Of a DNA stretch of 18,854 bases, positions 8,382 to 15,102 are shown in pieces. The notes beneath the pieces were generated by a model that did not search any database, was not told where the DNA came from, and saw nothing but the letters and a program-made list of their open reading frames with translations. The stretch is from Pancytospora philotis (Eukaryota; Microsporidia): contig JALRLY010000214.1 in NCBI GenBank assembly GCA_023647555.1, positions 2,260-21,113 of the forward strand, written 5' to 3'. Made by a program: the position numbers and the translations under genes. Within the stretch, counting starts at the first letter, position 1. Every line of letters begins with the position of its first letter.

Positions 8382-8917
8382 TAGCAGCACGAGTTCTTCT
8401 TCTTCGCCGTCTTGAACAGCATCTTCGTCTGCATGCTCAGATTCTCGCTCTTCTCGACGAGGTCGGAGAGGCTCTCGCCGCGGTGCAGAATCTCGGACAG
8501 CCCGTCAACAACAATGATGTTGCACCGCTCGAGCTCGTCCTCGATCTTCTTGATCATGTCGCGGTCCTCCCAGTTCTTGTAGTCCTTGATGAGCTGCGCG
8601 TAGTCCCTGCTGTCGAACGCGAGCTGCAGCAGCTGCTGCGCGATCGCCGAGTTGTAGTCGCCGTCAACGATGACGAACACGCGCGCGCCGTCCTTGATCT
8701 GCGTGACCAGCTTGATCTCCTTGCGGCCCTCGAGGTTGTCGCGGATCTCCATCAGCTTGCGGCTGTGCTGCAGGCGCTTGGCGACCTCGAGCACCATCGC
8801 GCGGATCACCGTCTTAATCGTGCCGCGGCTGAAGAGCGAGAAGCTCTCGAGCGCGTACTTCTCCTCGACGATCGTGCACTGCGCGGCCTCGAGCTTCACA
8901 AGGGCATAGACCGGCAT
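8381..8917 (-). CDS. YKT6: Ykt6-like R-SNARE with longin domain, ends in Cys-Cys
   Basis: A 178-residue protein starting at MPVYALVKLE. Residues 1-115 form a longin domain, and 120-172 a SNARE motif with the zero-layer Arg in ILHRGESL (Arg146). The end DLVEKSENLSMQTKMLFKTAKKKNSCC matches Ykt6 closely. Ykt6 is the SNARE that lacks a transmembrane helix and is held on membranes by lipids, acting in Golgi, vacuolar and autophagosome fusion. Known Ykt6 proteins end in a CC-plus-three-residue CaaX box. Here the TAG stop follows the second Cys directly, so there is no CaaX. An upstream in-frame start would add about 32 residues with no longin similarity. The gene diverges from HSP70. Confidence 0.9.
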   Translation of the reverse strand: MPVYALVKLEAAQCTIVEEKYALESFSLFSRGTIKTVIRAMVLEVAKRLQHSRKLMEIRDNLEGRKEIKLVTQIKDGARVFVIVDGDYNSAIAQQLLQLAFDSRDYAQLIKDYKNWEDRDMIKKIEDELERCNIIVVDGLSEILHRGESLSDLVEKSENLSMQTKMLFKTAKKKNSCC

Positions 8918-8921
8918 TGGA

Positions 8922-8940
8922 CGGCAGAAAAAATTGGCGG
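8922..8940 (-). promoter_or_regulatory. Shared promoter element upstream of YKT6
   Basis: Plus-strand CGGCAGAAAAAATTGGCGG, 4 bp before the YKT6 ATG. It is nearly identical to the USP7 element at 6261-6280. Confidence 0.5.
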
Positions 8941-9130
8941 AAAGAAGGCGGCAGGAGAGAGCGGCAGGCGAAGGCGGCGAGCGGGACTTTGTTGGCAGGA
9001 TGTGGGAGAACAAACAATGTTTCTGTGCGGACTATTTATGCTGATTCAGCATAGCAAAAAGAGACATATTTAACCTAACTAGTACTTTATTCACTGCTAT
9101 CGCAATATGGATTTTGAAAGCGCATATTCA

Positions 9131-9210
9131 TGCACATCCCCGGCTTGCACCCGGCCAATGCACCCGGCCATTGCACCCAGCCAATGCACCCGGCCAACAC
9201 ACCCGGCCAA
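9131..9210. repeat. 13-bp minisatellite in the YKT6-HSP70 divergent promoter
   Basis: Five units of TGCACCCGGCCAA (9146-9210), with small variants, follow one degenerate 15-bp unit (9131-9145). Unit junctions create CCAAT pentamers. It lies about 90-170 bp upstream of the HSP70 ATG, so it may act as a clustered binding site; that is inference. Confidence 0.85.
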
Positions 9211-9223
9211 CACACAACATTTA

Positions 9224-9237
9224 TTTTTCTAGAAAAA
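9224..9237 (+). promoter_or_regulatory. Heat-shock-element-like palindrome 1
   Basis: TTTTTCTAGAAAAA is a perfect 14-bp palindrome containing TTCTAGAA, the TTCnnGAA pairing of heat shock element units. It lies about 63 bp upstream of the HSP70 ATG. Confidence 0.55.
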
Positions 9238-9241
9238 GCAC

Positions 9242-9272
9242 GCGCCAAATTTTTCTTCTAGAAAATTTGCGC
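9242..9272 (+). promoter_or_regulatory. Nested element: AAATTT motif plus second HSE-like dyad
   Basis: GCGCCAAATTTTTCTTCTAG is followed by GAAAATTTGCGC, making a long imperfect inverted repeat: GCGC...AAATTTT...TTCTAGAA...AATTTGCGC. The left arm is the HSP70 copy of the shared CGCCAAATTTTT promoter element, and the centre is a second TTCTAGAA. Confidence 0.55.
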
Positions 9273-9282
9273 TATAAAAATA
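9273..9282 (+). promoter_or_regulatory. TATA box of HSP70
   Basis: TATAAAAATA lies 18 bp before the ATG at 9301, directly after the inverted repeat. This implies a very short leader. Confidence 0.55.
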
Positions 9283-9300
9283 AAAATTTGCATAAACCGT

Positions 9301-11433
9301 ATGGCCGATACGAAACCGAAGCACAAGGTGATTGGTATCGATCTAGGAACCACGATGTCCTGCATGGCCGGTGTCGTGAACGGCAACCTGTCCGTGATTG
9401 TGAACAAGGATGGTGAGAGCCTTACCCCGTCCGTTGTCTGGTACAGCGACGACGGCTCTGCGCCTGTCGTGGGCAGCAACGCGCTGATGCCCGCCAACGG
9501 CTGCCCGTCTAACTTTGTCTACGAGGCGAAGCGCATGCTTGGAAAGGGCTTCCACGACCCGGATATCAAGCGCGCGATCGAGTACTGGCCCTTCACGGTC
9601 CGCGAGATCAAGATGGAGAATGGCCGTTCCAACCAGCAGGCCACCGATAACATTGGTATCTTCGTCAAGGAGAAGGGTGTTGAGGTGCAGTACGAGCCTG
9701 TGCAGGTCTCTGCGAACGTGCTTGGCTATCTGTACGACTCTGCCAAGATTCGTCTTGGACAGTACCCTACCTATGCTGTGATTACCGTCCCTGCGTATTT
9801 CCACGACAGCTCCAAGCAGCGCACTCTGCAGGCTGCCAAGCTTGCGACTGCTGGGCGTGTTGATGAGAACAACAACCCCCTGACTATGGAGACTGCGCTG
9901 CTGAGCGAGCCTACCGCTGCTGCCATGGCCTACGGATCCATCATGATGGCTAACAAGCAGATGACCAAGACCGAGGAGCGCATTCTTGTGTTCGATCTTG
10001 GAGGTGGTACGTACGATGTGTCTGTGCTTGACTTTACCTTCGATGAGGAGGCCCCGCTTGGTCTCGTGAAGGGAACCGATGGTGACAATTTCCTTGGTGG
10101 TGCTGATTTCGATAATGTGATCATTGAGATGGCTAAGAAGAAGTTCCAGGAGGACTACCCCGATTTCGATGACTCTGGCATGACCGAGGAGGAGAAGAAG
10201 AAGGCTGATCTGCGCCTGCGCCTGGAGGCGATCAAGGTGAAGGTCTTCCTTTCTTCCAACCTTAAGGTTAAGTTCAACATCAGCTGCTACAGAGGCACCA
10301 AGGATCTTTCCTTTGAGATTACGCAGATTGGCTTTGAGCGCGCTGCCCGTAAGATCTTCGACAAGCTGCTTGAGAAGGTGCGCGGTGTGCTGCTCTCCTG
10401 CTCCGGCATCATCCCGGCGTACACCCCCGCTGGTATGCTTGACAGGAACGAGATCAAGTCCAACAACCAGAACTGCGGCGATCTCGATGCCGTGATCAAC
10501 CGTGCCAAGGCCTCGATCGATAAGGTCGTGATGGTCGGCGGTTCTTCTCGTATACCGAAAGTCAAGGCGATCCTTGAGGAGTTTTTCGGTGACAAGGCCG
10601 ATACGCCTGTTGCTTCCAAGAAGGTCGTCTCTCCGCTCAACCCCGATGAGGCCATCGCCTACGGAGCTGCTTGCTTTGCCAACTCCCAGCGCCCCGAGTC
10701 TGGTGTTGTCAACGATGTCAACCTTCTTCTGGTCGACACCGTCCCGCTCAACATCAACATCGAGACCTACGGCGGCATTGCCACCACGCTGATCAAGGCC
10801 AACTCCAACATCCCGGCCAACGCCGAGCAGGACTTCACCACCGCTGCTGACAACCAGACATCCGTCGAGATTGTCATCACGCAGGGCAACAGGAAGGTCA
10901 GCAGCGAGAACGCGCCGCTCGGCAAGTTCACGCTCTCTGGCATCCCGCCTGCGCCCCGCGGCGTTGCGCAGATCCACGTCAACCTGAGCGTCGACAGGAA
11001 CAACATCCTGCTCGTTACTGCCAAGGAAAAGACCACCGGTGCCGAGTCGCAGCTCACCATCGACAACTTCTCGAACAAGCTCTCCAAGGACGACATCGAG
11101 CGGATGGTCAAGCAGGCCGAGGAGCACGCCAAGGCCGATCAGGCGTTCGAGGCGTACAGCGCTGCGCGTAACACCTACGAGGCGTACATCTACCAGTCGC
11201 TCGACAAGATCGAGGGCACCAACCTTGCCGATGCCACCAAGCAGCAGGTCAAGGCCCTCATCGAGGAGGAGGAGTCCTGGCTCAAGACGCTCAGCAACAC
11301 CACCGAGGCGTCCGTCGTCGAGGCAAGAATGGCCGAGTTCACCAAGCAGATCACTGCTCTGATGGGCGGTGCCAGCGGTGCTGCGCCGTCTTCCAACCCG
11401 GCTGACAACCCCGATGTTGAGGAGATTAATTAA
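9301..11433 (+). CDS. HSP70: Cytosolic Hsp70 chaperone (SSA-type) with EEIN terminus
   Basis: A 710-residue ATP-dependent chaperone. Nucleotide-binding signatures are GIDLGTT at 13, the phosphate-2 loop FDLGGGTYDVSVLDF at about 231, and VMVGGSSRIPKV near 410. The substrate-binding domain (LLLVDTVPLNINIETYGG onward) and helical lid follow. There is no mitosomal or ER leader, so it should be cytosolic. The protein is longer than the usual 640-660 residues, partly through an extra loop of some 30 residues at about 367-400 (after VLLSCSG, around AYTPAGMLDRNE) just before the VGGSSRIP motif. The C-terminus is DVEEIN, where cytosolic Hsp70s end in EEVD, the handle for TPR co-chaperones and class B J-proteins. 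The upstream spacer has HSE-like sites, a minisatellite and a TATA box. Confidence 0.96.
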   Translation: MADTKPKHKVIGIDLGTTMSCMAGVVNGNLSVIVNKDGESLTPSVVWYSDDGSAPVVGSNALMPANGCPSNFVYEAKRMLGKGFHDPDIKRAIEYWPFTVREIKMENGRSNQQATDNIGIFVKEKGVEVQYEPVQVSANVLGYLYDSAKIRLGQYPTYAVITVPAYFHDSSKQRTLQAAKLATAGRVDENNNPLTMETALLSEPTAAAMAYGSIMMANKQMTKTEERILVFDLGGGTYDVSVLDFTFDEEAPLGLVKGTDGDNFLGGADFDNVIIEMAKKKFQEDYPDFDDSGMTEEEKKKADLRLRLEAIKVKVFLSSNLKVKFNISCYRGTKDLSFEITQIGFERAARKIFDKLLEKVRGVLLSCSGIIPAYTPAGMLDRNEIKSNNQNCGDLDAVINRAKASIDKVVMVGGSSRIPKVKAILEEFFGDKADTPVASKKVVSPLNPDEAIAYGAACFANSQRPESGVVNDVNLLLVDTVPLNINIETYGGIATTLIKANSNIPANAEQDFTTAADNQTSVEIVITQGNRKVSSENAPLGKFTLSGIPPAPRGVAQIHVNLSVDRNNILLVTAKEKTTGAESQLTIDNFSNKLSKDDIERMVKQAEEHAKADQAFEAYSAARNTYEAYIYQSLDKIEGTNLADATKQQVKALIEEEESWLKTLSNTTEASVVEARMAEFTKQITALMGGASGAAPSSNPADNPDVEEIN

Positions 11434-11666
11434 AAGGCTTAATTATCATAATTATTATATTTTATGGGATATGGATGGTATTTGGATAGTTATTAGTGAA
11501 TGTGTTTTGACTAGATCATGGTAAGGTGGTGTATAGTTTGCTAGTAATAAGATTAGCTATAGTTGCTTGTACTATTGATACTAACAGGCTACATAACAGC
11601 TCTTGTTTATTCAACGCCTTTTCTATATCCAGCGCAGTTCAAGCATCACTGATTATCAAGGCTTGT

Positions 11667-11692
11667 AAAATTTTACACTTGCTCAAAATTTG
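11667..11692 (+). promoter_or_regulatory. Double AAATTT-type element upstream of secreted gene 11697
   Basis: AAAATTTT (11667-11674) and CAAAATTTG (11684-11692) are followed by TCCC-ATG. The same two-copy arrangement precedes the eL22 gene. Confidence 0.4.
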
Positions 11693-11696
11693 TCCC

Positions 11697-12791
11697 ATGC
11701 TTGCTCTGGTGGCCGTGCTCTGCCTTGGGGCAGTAGTGTGCTCACAGGTGGCTTTATCCACAGATGCTAGGGCCACAGCCATAAACACTGCACCGGCAAA
11801 TGTTAGCGGGCAGAATGTCGAAGCAAGAATAGCAAGAGCAGTACACAAAAGCTACAATGCGCTTGGTAAGGGCGTATGCAGAGACTTAGAACTGCAGTAT
11901 AAAGCTTTTTTCAGAGAGCTGGTGCATTTGGCTTGCGATTCCAGGCACGAAGCGAAGCGCTGGCAGAATGATCTTGCATGCCATCTGGTCGCAATTCTGG
12001 AGGATCGCATTTCTAAGCCATCGCGCGGCGATATCCAGTGCACCGAGCATGGCGTATGCAAGGAGCAATTTGAAGACGTTTATGACGATTTCTGCGCAGC
12101 GTGGGCGCTGTGCCGTAACGCATGCACTGCTAAGTATTGGAAAAGATGCGAGGGGATTGTAGCTGCCGTGAGCTGCGGCATCGAAGGTTACATCCGCATA
12201 CTCAAGCTCGATGTTCGGTGTTACGTAGCCCTCAGAAAAGAGCTATCGGCCTGCGATTATGAATCCACGGTGGTGAAGCTTACGAACATCATCACCGAGC
12301 TGCCGTTACTGTATGCATTACTTAGAAGCACCGATATCTGCGTATTAGAAGCACCGGGTCTAGGCGCGTCGCAAGACTCTGGCCTTATCGGATGCATCGA
12401 AAAGCTCTGTGCCGCCTTTATCGCCATGCATAAAGCGGTGGAGGAGGATTTTGAATGGCTCTCCGGCCCGTCTGGCAAAGAGAACTTCCTTAAGCTCTTT
12501 GCACGGCTTGCTGAGCGCTTCGGGCAGCTGCCGCCGATCCAGCGGGCTAGCCTGGTACCCAATTTTGCAGACTTATCCACCGGCGTTAAAACATCGGCGG
12601 CGCTGGAGAGCATGCGCAGGAAAATCAACCGGCTCCGGCTTGTTGGCGAGATTTTCCTTTACAAGCTAGATCAGAGGGAAAAGGATTCTAAACGCTGTGG
12701 CGAGGAGCAGGGCCGGAAAAGGTGCGCGTCAGATTCCTTGGCCTCTGAAACAGCTAATAGAGCCAGAAAGATGGTATGTGGCGAGCATTAA
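11697..12791 (+). CDS. Secreted helical protein, tandem family member A
   Basis: A 364-residue protein starting at the ATG that opens a signal peptide (MLALVAVLCLGAVVCSQVALS); the upstream frame is open but has no ATG. The mature part is predicted mostly helical and cysteine-rich, and ends with a basic, Lys/Arg-rich tail (about 325-360) with no transmembrane segment. It is clearly related to the next gene (13050). The RW-x-x-D motif (Trp89) aligns with Trp90 there. CIEKLCAAF at 233 aligns with CIEGLCRAF at 243, and further spaced matches run to about residue 325. The family is unknown to me. Secretion, either outside the cell or into the host, is inferred from the signal peptide. Base composition is less GC-rich than in its paralogue. 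Confidence 0.72.
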   Translation: MLALVAVLCLGAVVCSQVALSTDARATAINTAPANVSGQNVEARIARAVHKSYNALGKGVCRDLELQYKAFFRELVHLACDSRHEAKRWQNDLACHLVAILEDRISKPSRGDIQCTEHGVCKEQFEDVYDDFCAAWALCRNACTAKYWKRCEGIVAAVSCGIEGYIRILKLDVRCYVALRKELSACDYESTVVKLTNIITELPLLYALLRSTDICVLEAPGLGASQDSGLIGCIEKLCAAFIAMHKAVEEDFEWLSGPSGKENFLKLFARLAERFGQLPPIQRASLVPNFADLSTGVKTSAALESMRRKINRLRLVGEIFLYKLDQREKDSKRCGEEQGRKRCASDSLASETANRARKMVCGEH

Positions 12792-13002
12792 ATTGACTTT
12801 AATATTCAAATCATGTGGCTTAGTTGCATGGATTAATTTTTTAGTTAGTTGGTTGGTAGTTATTACCGCTGCATGAGTGGGTATGGGCCGGCACAGCGCC
12901 ACAGTTCGTATTTGAACGTGAGCTAGATGCCCAAACCTCAAATTTATGTATCCCACCATATTTTAATAGTTTACGAGCATTTTCGCGCTGAGTCATCATA
13001 AT

Positions 13003-13009
13003 TATAAAT
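13003..13009 (+). promoter_or_regulatory. TATA-like element upstream of secreted gene 13050
   Basis: TATAAAT lies about 40 bp before the ATG at 13050. The ATG follows AGAGCCCC, a C-run start context. Confidence 0.3.
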
Positions 13010-13049
13010 TGCGTTGTGCAAACATTATACCTGCGCGGGTCAGAGCCCC

Positions 13050-14105
13050 ATGCGCGCATCGCTGTACATCTTGTGGATTCTACAGGCTGCATGCGCATCT
13101 GCCGCAATACATGCTGGCTGCCAAGCAGCAATAAAGCCGCAGCAAATTGCTCTGCCCGAGGCCCAGTCATCAGATGCGGACGGGATGCTCATAGCCGCAT
13201 TCACAATGGCCGATGGCTTGGATCCCGAGGTGCGCACGGTCGTCATATCACGCCACCTCCACTTCCTGAGCAATCTGATAGAGATCGGCAAGCAGTGCAG
13301 ATACAGAGTCGACAGATGGCACTACGACGCCATCACCGAGCTGTCTTTTCTGTTCACAGGGCACACGCTGGCGGGCGACACGGGGCGCGACAGGCTCAAG
13401 CACATACACGAGCGGCTGCCCGAGTTCAACGAGGCGTACCGCAGGCTCCAGGCCAAGTGGAGCAAGCAGATGGGCCTAGGCACTGATCTGTACAACAAGA
13501 CACTCGCCAGGATACAGAGCGAGATTAAACTGCACTGCTATGATCTGATTGACCTGTGCGGGATGGGCGGAGTCATCGATGAGAGCGTGCTCGAGCGCTG
13601 CTTGGAGAGCCTTACGATTGACGCGCTTATGGACATTGAGAAGAAGGCACCCGTGCTTTTCGGGTTCCTCAGCCGGGCCGAGGCTGTTATCAGCGCCGGC
13701 TTCAGCCCGCTAAAGAGCGACTCTGAGCAGCTCGCTGGCAATGGGGCCCCGGCCGCGGAAGCAAAGCTCGTCAGATGCATCGAAGGGCTCTGCAGGGCCT
13801 TCCACGGGCTCCACGCAGCGCTGGATCCCAAGTCCGCCAATTTCAAACAGATACTCGCCCTCTGCCAAGCCTTCGCGCAGAAATTGGTCCTGAAATACGA
13901 ACGCCCTTACCGCACGAGCGCCCTGGCGAGCAGCTATGCCCAGGAGATCGTCAAAAAGATGATCTCTGCGGCCTCCGCCGAGCTGTTCAGGGCGAGCGTG
14001 GATATTTTCTTCATGGCACTGCGGATCGAGCGCAAGCAGGGGGTTCTGTCGAGGCTCGACGGCATCCCCAGCTATGAAAGCGTTAACCCAGCTGTCATGG
14101 CCTAA
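13050..14105 (+). CDS. Secreted helical protein, tandem family member B
   Basis: A 351-residue protein starting at the ATG after AGAGCCCC. The first 20 residues form a signal peptide (MRASLYILWILQAACASAA). The rest is predicted helical, soluble and without a second membrane segment. It is a diverged paralogue of the gene 258 bp upstream in the same orientation: RYRVDRWHYD aligns with RHEAKRWQND, RCIEGLCRAFHGLHAAL with GCIEKLCAAFIAMHKAV, and the C-terminal helix IFFMALRIERKQG with IFLYKLDQREKDS. The basic tail of member A is missing. No known domain was recognised. Tandem duplication followed by divergence is the simplest reading. Confidence 0.75.
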   Translation: MRASLYILWILQAACASAAIHAGCQAAIKPQQIALPEAQSSDADGMLIAAFTMADGLDPEVRTVVISRHLHFLSNLIEIGKQCRYRVDRWHYDAITELSFLFTGHTLAGDTGRDRLKHIHERLPEFNEAYRRLQAKWSKQMGLGTDLYNKTLARIQSEIKLHCYDLIDLCGMGGVIDESVLERCLESLTIDALMDIEKKAPVLFGFLSRAEAVISAGFSPLKSDSEQLAGNGAPAAEAKLVRCIEGLCRAFHGLHAALDPKSANFKQILALCQAFAQKLVLKYERPYRTSALASSYAQEIVKKMISAASAELFRASVDIFFMALRIERKQGVLSRLDGIPSYESVNPAVMA

Positions 14106-14118
14106 TTGCAACGAGTAA

Positions 14119-14124
14119 AATAAA
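14119..14124 (+). terminator. AATAAA poly(A) signal after secreted gene 13050
   Basis: AATAAA begins 13 bp after the stop codon. Function is inferred. Confidence 0.35.
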
Positions 14125-14469
14125 AATGTGAAGTGTCGCTTGGAGATTTTAATAGTTACGAAAAGGAGATGCTAAAACAGAGCCGAATAGCTCGTACAAT
14201 TGATAGATCTGGTATAGATTTACGATCGCTGCTACAATAATCTCACTGTTTCCGTCATATCTAAAAATGCTAGAACGAAAGCGCATCTCTTTCTAGCACA
14301 TGAGCTGCTCAGTGCATTTTTGGCAGCAACAGCTCAAACGCCCCTTTAGTGTGCGGCTGCTCGTGTATGCTTTTATTACTGCACTCGTTTACAGCATAAA
14401 CATCAGAATGTCCACACCAATCCTTCATACCCGCTACAATGTGCATCAATTCAGCATTCCGCTCGCCGG
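14125..14469. other. Intergenic spacer upstream of eL22
   Basis: An AT-rich spacer. An ATG-initiated frame at 14300-14518 (72 codons, with one hydrophobic stretch) runs through the eL22 promoter elements and overlaps the eL22 ATG, so I do not call it a gene. No RNA gene was seen. Confidence 0.35.
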
Positions 14470-14497
14470 CGTCAAATTTTGTATCGTAAAATTTTTG
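14470..14497 (+). promoter_or_regulatory. Double AAATTT-type element upstream of eL22
   Basis: CGTCAAATTTTG (14470-14481) and TAAAATTTTTG (14487-14497) lie 17-45 bp before the ATG. AAATTT-like signals have been described for microsporidian ribosomal protein genes. Confidence 0.5.
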
Positions 14498-14514
14498 TCA
14501 AAAATGTTGCCCAC

Positions 14515-14856
14515 ATGAGTGAGACGGAGGTTCCTATGAGGACGTACACCATTGAGTTCAAGGAGCAGGTGGACGACGATCTTGTGCACCCCGAGGGCAT
14601 GATCGAGTACCTCGAGAACATCATGAAGGTGTTTAACAGCCGCGTGAGGGCGCAGCGCGAGATCAAGTTCGTGGACAACGGCAGCTCTGTCGGCGTGGTG
14701 TCCAAGCACGGCAACATCGAGAAGAAGAACATGAAGCTGTACATCAAGCGCTTCCTGCGCAGCAAGGGGCTCGCTGAGTTCATCAAGGTGTCTGGCGACT
14801 CGGCTGATGGTTTCAAGCTGCGCTATGTCAATAAGGTTGACGAGGTCGCGGAATAA
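14515..14856 (+). CDS. RPL22: 60S ribosomal protein eL22
   Basis: A 113-residue protein of the eukaryote-specific large-subunit protein eL22. Visible family features are TYTIEFKEQVDDDLVHPEGMIEYLE near the N-terminus, the strand REIKFVDNG, and the C-terminal half KKNMKLYIKRFLRSKGLAEFIKV followed by GFKLRYVNK. The length suits microsporidian eL22, which lacks the long basic N-terminal and acidic C-terminal extensions of animal forms. I chose the ATG at 14515 (GCCCAC-ATG); the ATG seven codons later (MRTYTIEF) is the alternative. No intron was seen near the start, although microsporidian ribosomal protein genes often carry one there. Confidence 0.9.
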   Translation: MSETEVPMRTYTIEFKEQVDDDLVHPEGMIEYLENIMKVFNSRVRAQREIKFVDNGSSVGVVSKHGNIEKKNMKLYIKRFLRSKGLAEFIKVSGDSADGFKLRYVNKVDEVAE

Positions 14857-15102
14857 CCGTATAAATTAGTTTATATCAGTTTTTAACATTTTGTTTACTG
14901 CTGTGCATCTTGGGTGTGGGCTATGGGGTGAATTCTTTGTACTACCGTAATGGAGCTACGGACCGTCAATCTTGCACTATTTGTGCTATAAGATATGCTA
15001 TTCGTTCTATCAATACAATAACTATAGCATCACAGTATATCATCACTATGCACTATGCATCATGCACTCCATTTACAGATAAACGAGCAACAGTTTATGC
15101 AC

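Noticed and set aside
8261..9073. Plus-strand frame of 270 codons
   Set aside because: Antisense to YKT6; its first part is a translation of the 21-bp tandem repeat.
9343..11127. Long minus-strand open frame of 594 codons within HSP70
   Set aside because: Antisense shadow of HSP70. Such open antisense frames are well known for Hsp70 genes because of codon bias, and there is no start signal or recognisable domain.
14300..14518. 72-codon ATG frame with a hydrophobic stretch, overlapping the eL22 start
   Set aside because: It runs through both AAATTT promoter elements of eL22, lacks its own start signals and matches nothing known.
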